Assembly (NCBI GenBank): GCA_964534955.1
Contig: CAZHRR010000049.1
Location: forward strand, 1 to 15,883
Source of the DNA: UBA2128 sp964534955
GTDB taxonomy: Bacteria > Fidelibacterota > Marinisomatia > Marinisomatales > UBA2128
Length of the DNA stretch: 15,883 bases
Direction: 5' to 3'
Shown here: positions 13,220-15,883 of the stretch, one piece after another
Numbering within the stretch: the first letter of the stretch is position 1
Layout: every line of letters starts with the position of its first letter
Position numbers and translations under genes: made by a program
The notes under the pieces: model-generated
Seen by the model: the letters and a program-made list of their open reading frames with translations, nothing else
What the model was told of the DNA's origin: nothing
Database searches by the model: none

Positions 13220-14404
13220 CTACTCCCAAAGTTTGATCATATCGGCAAAGGTACCGGTCTGTTCCTTTATTACATGGAACTGTCCGAGGTTCTCGTGATA
13301 CTGGAAGCTTGAGTGCTTGATATGGTGTCTGTCCAAAGCTTGTTCAAGGATAGGACGATCCAGTAGAGCGGGATCACAGAAACTGGGTGCGCAGAAGATC
13401 ACGCCGTCAGCATTACGCTTTTTCGCTTGTGCTGCCAGGAGGTCGCCCCTTGCCTCCGTCCCTTCGTACACGGCGGATGAGAAAGTGCTCTTGGTCAGGT
13501 AGCTGTCCACCAGCGCTCCGATTGGGTCTTCACTGTTATCGGGGATGTTCTCAGCGAACCACTTCTGCCCCAGCTGGAAATCATCTTCCACAATGTAGCA
13601 CCCGGCGTTCTCAATGGTCTTGATCAATCCCAGAGGGGGCTGTTCGCAGAACGAACCGGTAATAACCACGTGGATTCGATCCTCCTCTTCGGTCTCAACC
13701 TTTTCTGCCAGGGAGAGGAGGGTTTCGAGGAAGTTATTATGGTCCTCCACGGCCATAACTGAGCCTGCTCTCTGAAACAGATAATAATCAGTGGCAGAGA
13801 TCTTATGCGGTTGCTTTGACCGGAACCTGTCGAGTTCTGCCAGGAGGGTGCGGTTGCGATTATAAATGGAAATGGAATTGTTCAGGTCTTCTCTGCTCGG
13901 CTCTTTCCCGTTCAGGGATTTGAGATCTTCAAGCAGCCGCTCCAATTCCGTGCGATAGAAAGTGCCGCCTACATCAGGATTGAAATCTTGTGGGAAATCG
14001 AGGTATCGGACGAACTTTTCCGGAAACTGAATCTTGAAGATCCCGGACAGGTTACGGATAACATCACAGATCGCCGGGAAGATAAAACCGTCAAAATCGT
14101 CCATATGCTTATTAAGAGCAAGTTCGATCACGGTTCGGGGGAGGTGGCAGATATAGGATTGGAAGTAGGCATCCCCCCGGACGGACGGAATTCTGTCTCC
14201 TGCGCCGAAAATCCCTACGGGAAGCATCCCTGCGGCGTGGATTATCTCTCGCGGAATGTAAATGGGAAGATAGCCGATTATCCTGCGGGAACCGTCTCCC
14301 TTCTTCCATTGGCTGGCATAGGAGAAAGAGAGATCGTCGAAAAGTTCCCTGGCGTAGGTCACCGCCTCAGAGTAGCTGTTGAGCTGAATGTTATTCCTGC
14401 CCAT
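13220..14404 (-). CDS. bcrC: Benzoyl-CoA reductase subunit C
   Basis: This 394-residue partner of BcrB forms the other half of the substrate-binding, iron-sulfur-containing module. Family blocks visible are GYLPIYIPREIIHAAGMLPVG-like sequence (about 44-64), RGDAYFQSYICHLPR (Cys86), FPAICDVIRNLSG (Cys113), GSFCEQPPLGLI (Cys253), AGCYIVEDDFQLG (Cys269) and FCAPSFCDP (Cys338, Cys343). ATG 14404 is preferred to one at 14449 because GGAG lies eight bases before it and the extra 15 residues are not family-like. The gene overlaps the end of the MarR gene by 14 bases, so regulator and reductase are probably made from one message. Confidence 0.94.
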   Translation of the reverse strand: MGRNNIQLNSYSEAVTYARELFDDLSFSYASQWKKGDGSRRIIGYLPIYIPREIIHAAGMLPVGIFGAGDRIPSVRGDAYFQSYICHLPRTVIELALNKHMDDFDGFIFPAICDVIRNLSGIFKIQFPEKFVRYLDFPQDFNPDVGGTFYRTELERLLEDLKSLNGKEPSREDLNNSISIYNRNRTLLAELDRFRSKQPHKISATDYYLFQRAGSVMAVEDHNNFLETLLSLAEKVETEEEDRIHVVITGSFCEQPPLGLIKTIENAGCYIVEDDFQLGQKWFAENIPDNSEDPIGALVDSYLTKSTFSSAVYEGTEARGDLLAAQAKKRNADGVIFCAPSFCDPALLDRPILEQALDRHHIKHSSFQYHENLGQFHVIKEQTGTFADMIKLWE

Positions 14405-14822
14405 TTGCAGCGCTCCAAATCCGGTTGAGAGTAGAACGGAATTTTTCAAGGTCTGGTTTGGATAGGGACTCCACCAGTTTATGATCTACCATAGCAGCAA
14501 GCTCATCCAATTCTTGAAGAAGACTTGACCCTTTCTCCGTCAGGAAAAGCTGGATCACTCGCCGGTCTTTGGAGGTTCTTCTTCGTTCCACGAAGTTGTC
14601 TTTTTCAAGCCGGTCAGCCAGTCCGGTAATGGCAGGTTTGTCCAGAAAGACTCTCTTGCCTACCTCCGATAGAGACAGCCCGTCTTCCTTCGCCAGGGCG
14701 CTGAGGACAGTATGCTGCGATGTGGTAAGACAGAACTCGGACAGTTTTGCGTCCAGCGCTTTCTTCATGGTACGGGCGGTGCGGACGACGAGGAAACCGG
14801 TGCTCTCTTCAAGTGAAGTCAT
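14391..14822 (-). CDS. MarR-family transcriptional regulator
   Basis: This 143-residue winged-helix regulator is the promoter-proximal gene of the operon. The layout is an N-terminal dimerisation helix, a DNA-binding helix-turn-helix around 'LSLSEVGKRVFLDKPAITGLADRL' (about residues 49-72), the wing 'VERRRTSKDRRVIQLFLTEKG' (78-98) with the conserved D-R pair, and a C-terminal dimerisation helix. MarR proteins usually repress their own operon and release DNA on binding an aromatic acid or its CoA thioester. BadR of Rhodopseudomonas is a MarR-type regulator of anaerobic benzoate genes, but orthology is not claimed here. A palindrome in the promoter just upstream is its likely target. ATG 14822 has only a weak upstream purine tract. 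Overlap with bcrC ties its synthesis to the enzymes. Confidence 0.92.
   Translation of the reverse strand: MTSLEESTGFLVVRTARTMKKALDAKLSEFCLTTSQHTVLSALAKEDGLSLSEVGKRVFLDKPAITGLADRLEKDNFVERRRTSKDRRVIQLFLTEKGSSLLQELDELAAMVDHKLVESLSKPDLEKFRSTLNRIWSAANGQE
14413..14416 (-). promoter_or_regulatory. Ribosome-binding site fixing the bcrC start
   Basis: GGAG on the minus strand lies eight bases before ATG 14404, inside the last codons of the regulator gene. It supports the shorter bcrC reading and coupling to the upstream gene. Confidence 0.6.
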
Positions 14823-14871
14823 ATGGTCTTATTGGGATGTGAATAGTTCGATAATTATTCCTCTCGAAACA

Positions 14872-14900
14872 AATATAGTTAACATATTAACTATTTGCAA
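14872..14900 (-). promoter_or_regulatory. Sigma-70-type promoter of the regulator-bcr operon
   Basis: On the minus strand TTGCAA (14895-14900; 4 of 6 to consensus) and TATATT (14872-14877; 5 of 6) are separated by exactly 17 bases. Transcription would begin near 14865, giving a leader of about 43 bases before the regulator's ATG. This is a prediction from consensus and spacing. Confidence 0.6.
14875..14894. promoter_or_regulatory. Probable MarR operator (8-4-8 perfect palindrome)
   Basis: ATAGTTAA-CATA-TTAACTAT is a perfect inverted repeat of 20 bases lying within the promoter spacer and touching the -10 element. AT-rich palindromes of this size are typical MarR dimer sites, and binding here would block RNA polymerase. 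A weaker pseudo-palindrome (14841-14860, 14 of 20 symmetric positions) lies 34 bases downstream, centre to centre, and may be a second site. Confidence 0.65.
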
Positions 14901-15007
14901 GTGAACTTTATTATTGTATTGTAGAAAACCTGTTGTCGGAAATGAATATTGCGTGCATATAGTGGAGAGTGTTCCTAACTTATTTTAGTGTAGGGTTGTT
15001 ATATGTG

Positions 15008-15036
15008 CTGACACATTTACTAGAGAAGTGTAAAAT
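15008..15036 (+). promoter_or_regulatory. Sigma-70-type promoter for the divergent plus-strand gene
   Basis: CTGACA (15008-15013; 5 of 6) and TAAAAT (15031-15036; 5 of 6) are separated by 17 bases. Transcription would start near 15043, about 33 bases before ATG 15076. It is more than 100 bases from the regulator's operator, so co-regulation is not obvious. Confidence 0.5.
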
Positions 15037-15075
15037 ATTTAAGCTGGGCAGATAATTGGGAATAGACGAACTACA

Positions 15076-15883
15076 ATGATCAACCGAGCGGGAAATCTTC
15101 TAACATCAATATTTCTCCTCGCTCTAAACCTCATCTGCTTACTAAAAGCAGGCAGTTGGGATCTGCTGGATGTGGTTACCGACACCCTCGTTATAGAACT
15201 TCCCACAGACACGTCCGAGGTTAACCAATCCTTTCCGGTAAAGGATGAGAGAAAGTACGATGATAACTACCTGGGCGTCCGCCAGAAGAGCAAGTTTATG
15301 AAGTACGTACCAGTGGATGAGTACTTCCTTTTGGATAGACCGCTGGATGACATTCTGGGGGAATTCCTATCTGAGGGAGTACATTCTGGTTCAGAAACTC
15401 TCGTCGTTGATAATGTGACCATCTGGTACGACGGTTCCCCCGCTTTCAGGAAGGGGTGGATGCTGAATGGGCATACGTACTTAGCAGATGTCAGCGGAAC
15501 ACTAATCCGGGAGTGGCAGTGGGAGATCAGAAGTTCTCATAGGAAATCAGGTTGGTTTCCTTCTGCCAAAAAGCCGAAGCTGGATGAGGAGATTAGTGCG
15601 CTGGTTGTGGACTGGATGGAGGCACAGAAGTCAGCATTGACATTAGAAACTCCACCAACCATCAGCCCGCACAGGTACCGCCGCCAGTTTACAGGCTGGA
15701 TTGACGTTATTGCCTTCCGGGATGGTTATGCTGTAGATGCGAGACTGGCTCTCGATTTCCCGGCGGATCAGTTGGAGTCGTACACCCGTGGTATCCCGGG
15801 GATATACTATCGGAAGGGTCGCTTCTATGAAACCTTTGCCGTTGGAGGGATGACGCATCACTGGTATTGGCGCTATGGAGAAA
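15076..15883 (+). CDS. Unrecognised exported protein (partial, 3' end missing)
   Basis: An open frame of 269 codons runs from ATG 15076 to the right edge without a stop. The N-terminus (MINRAGN, then a hydrophobic stretch of about 17 residues ending near LKAG) looks like a signal peptide or anchor. The rest is rich in Tyr, Trp and charged residues, with acidic clusters early on (about residues 29-60) and aromatic segments such as HHWYWRYG near the cut end. I recognise no family. Codon use looks like the operon genes and the frame stays open, so it is likely real. A good promoter lies just upstream, but the ribosome-binding site is weak. It is divergent from the benzoyl-CoA operon and probably functionally separate. 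A minus-strand frame at 15643-15861 overlaps it and is taken as a shadow. Confidence 0.7.
   Translation, partial: MINRAGNLLTSIFLLALNLICLLKAGSWDLLDVVTDTLVIELPTDTSEVNQSFPVKDERKYDDNYLGVRQKSKFMKYVPVDEYFLLDRPLDDILGEFLSEGVHSGSETLVVDNVTIWYDGSPAFRKGWMLNGHTYLADVSGTLIREWQWEIRSSHRKSGWFPSAKKPKLDEEISALVVDWMEAQKSALTLETPPTISPHRYRRQFTGWIDVIAFRDGYAVDARLALDFPADQLESYTRGIPGIYYRKGRFYETFAVGGMTHHWYWRYGE

Noticed and set aside
9753..14404. The bcr-like genes as a 2-hydroxyacyl-CoA dehydratase rather than a benzoyl-CoA reductase
   Set aside because: Four distinct subunits of Bcr size, BcrB- and BcrC-specific phrases, and adjacent had and oah point to benzoyl-CoA reductase.
13988..14428. Plus-strand frame of 146 codons opposite bcrC
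   Set aside because: Antisense to conserved BcrC blocks; no independent support.
1..15883. CRISPR arrays, tRNA or rRNA genes
   Set aside because: No regularly spaced direct repeats and no recognisable tRNA or rRNA sequence were seen on either strand; the four-helix-bundle remnant is not accompanied by 23S rRNA sequence.

Overview
The window carries a minus-strand operon for anaerobic benzoyl-CoA degradation (about 14.8 kb down to 1.0 kb). It is flanked by an AT-rich mobile-repeat unit on the left and an unrelated plus-strand gene on the right. The set encodes an ATP-dependent (class I) benzoyl-CoA reductase of the Bcr type, plus 6-hydroxycyclohex-1-ene-1-carbonyl-CoA dehydrogenase and 6-oxocyclohex-1-ene-1-carbonyl-CoA hydrolase. 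This points to a strictly or facultatively anaerobic bacterium using the Thauera-type aromatic route. The lipoprotein/S41-like gene, the RAYT unit and the four-helix-bundle gene remnant would suit an uncultivated lineage such as the FCB group, but taxonomy is a low-confidence inference.

Layout. 1-1000: the 5' part of an S41-peptidase-like lipoprotein gene, then a REP-associated tyrosine transposase (RAYT) gene bracketed by two related palindromes. 1025-2110: oah. 2111-2733: a 620-base non-coding stretch holding a decayed four-helix-bundle gene, a long imperfect palindrome and two short-repeat tracts; it looks like an insertion that split the operon. 2734-9756: had, a thiolase, an HgdC-type activase, a ketopantoate-reductase-like oxidoreductase, an orphan BcrB/HgdB-like iron-sulfur protein and an AMP-forming acyl-CoA ligase. 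9753-14404: bcrD, bcrA, bcrB and bcrC. 14391-14822: a MarR-family regulator, first gene of the operon. From 15076 rightward: a divergent gene for an unrecognised, probably exported protein, cut by the window edge.

How it fits together. The ligase would make the CoA thioester. BcrABCD would reduce benzoyl-CoA to the cyclic dienoyl-CoA. After hydration by a hydratase not encoded here, Had oxidises the 6-hydroxy compound, Oah opens the ring to 3-hydroxypimeloyl-CoA, and the thiolase cleaves the beta-oxidised product. Most genes overlap or are separated by a few bases (TAATG and GTGA junctions), so one transcript is likely. It probably starts at a promoter whose -35/-10 spacer is occupied by a perfect 8-4-8 palindrome, a plausible MarR autoregulatory operator.

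The most unusual part is the module inside the operon made of one BcrB/HgdB-like subunit, its own single activase and a ketopantoate-reductase-like protein. It suggests a second ATP-activated low-potential reductase or dehydratase working beside benzoyl-CoA reductase. The dienoyl-CoA hydratase (dch), a ferredoxin and a 3-hydroxyacyl-CoA dehydrogenase, which the pathway needs, are absent from the window.
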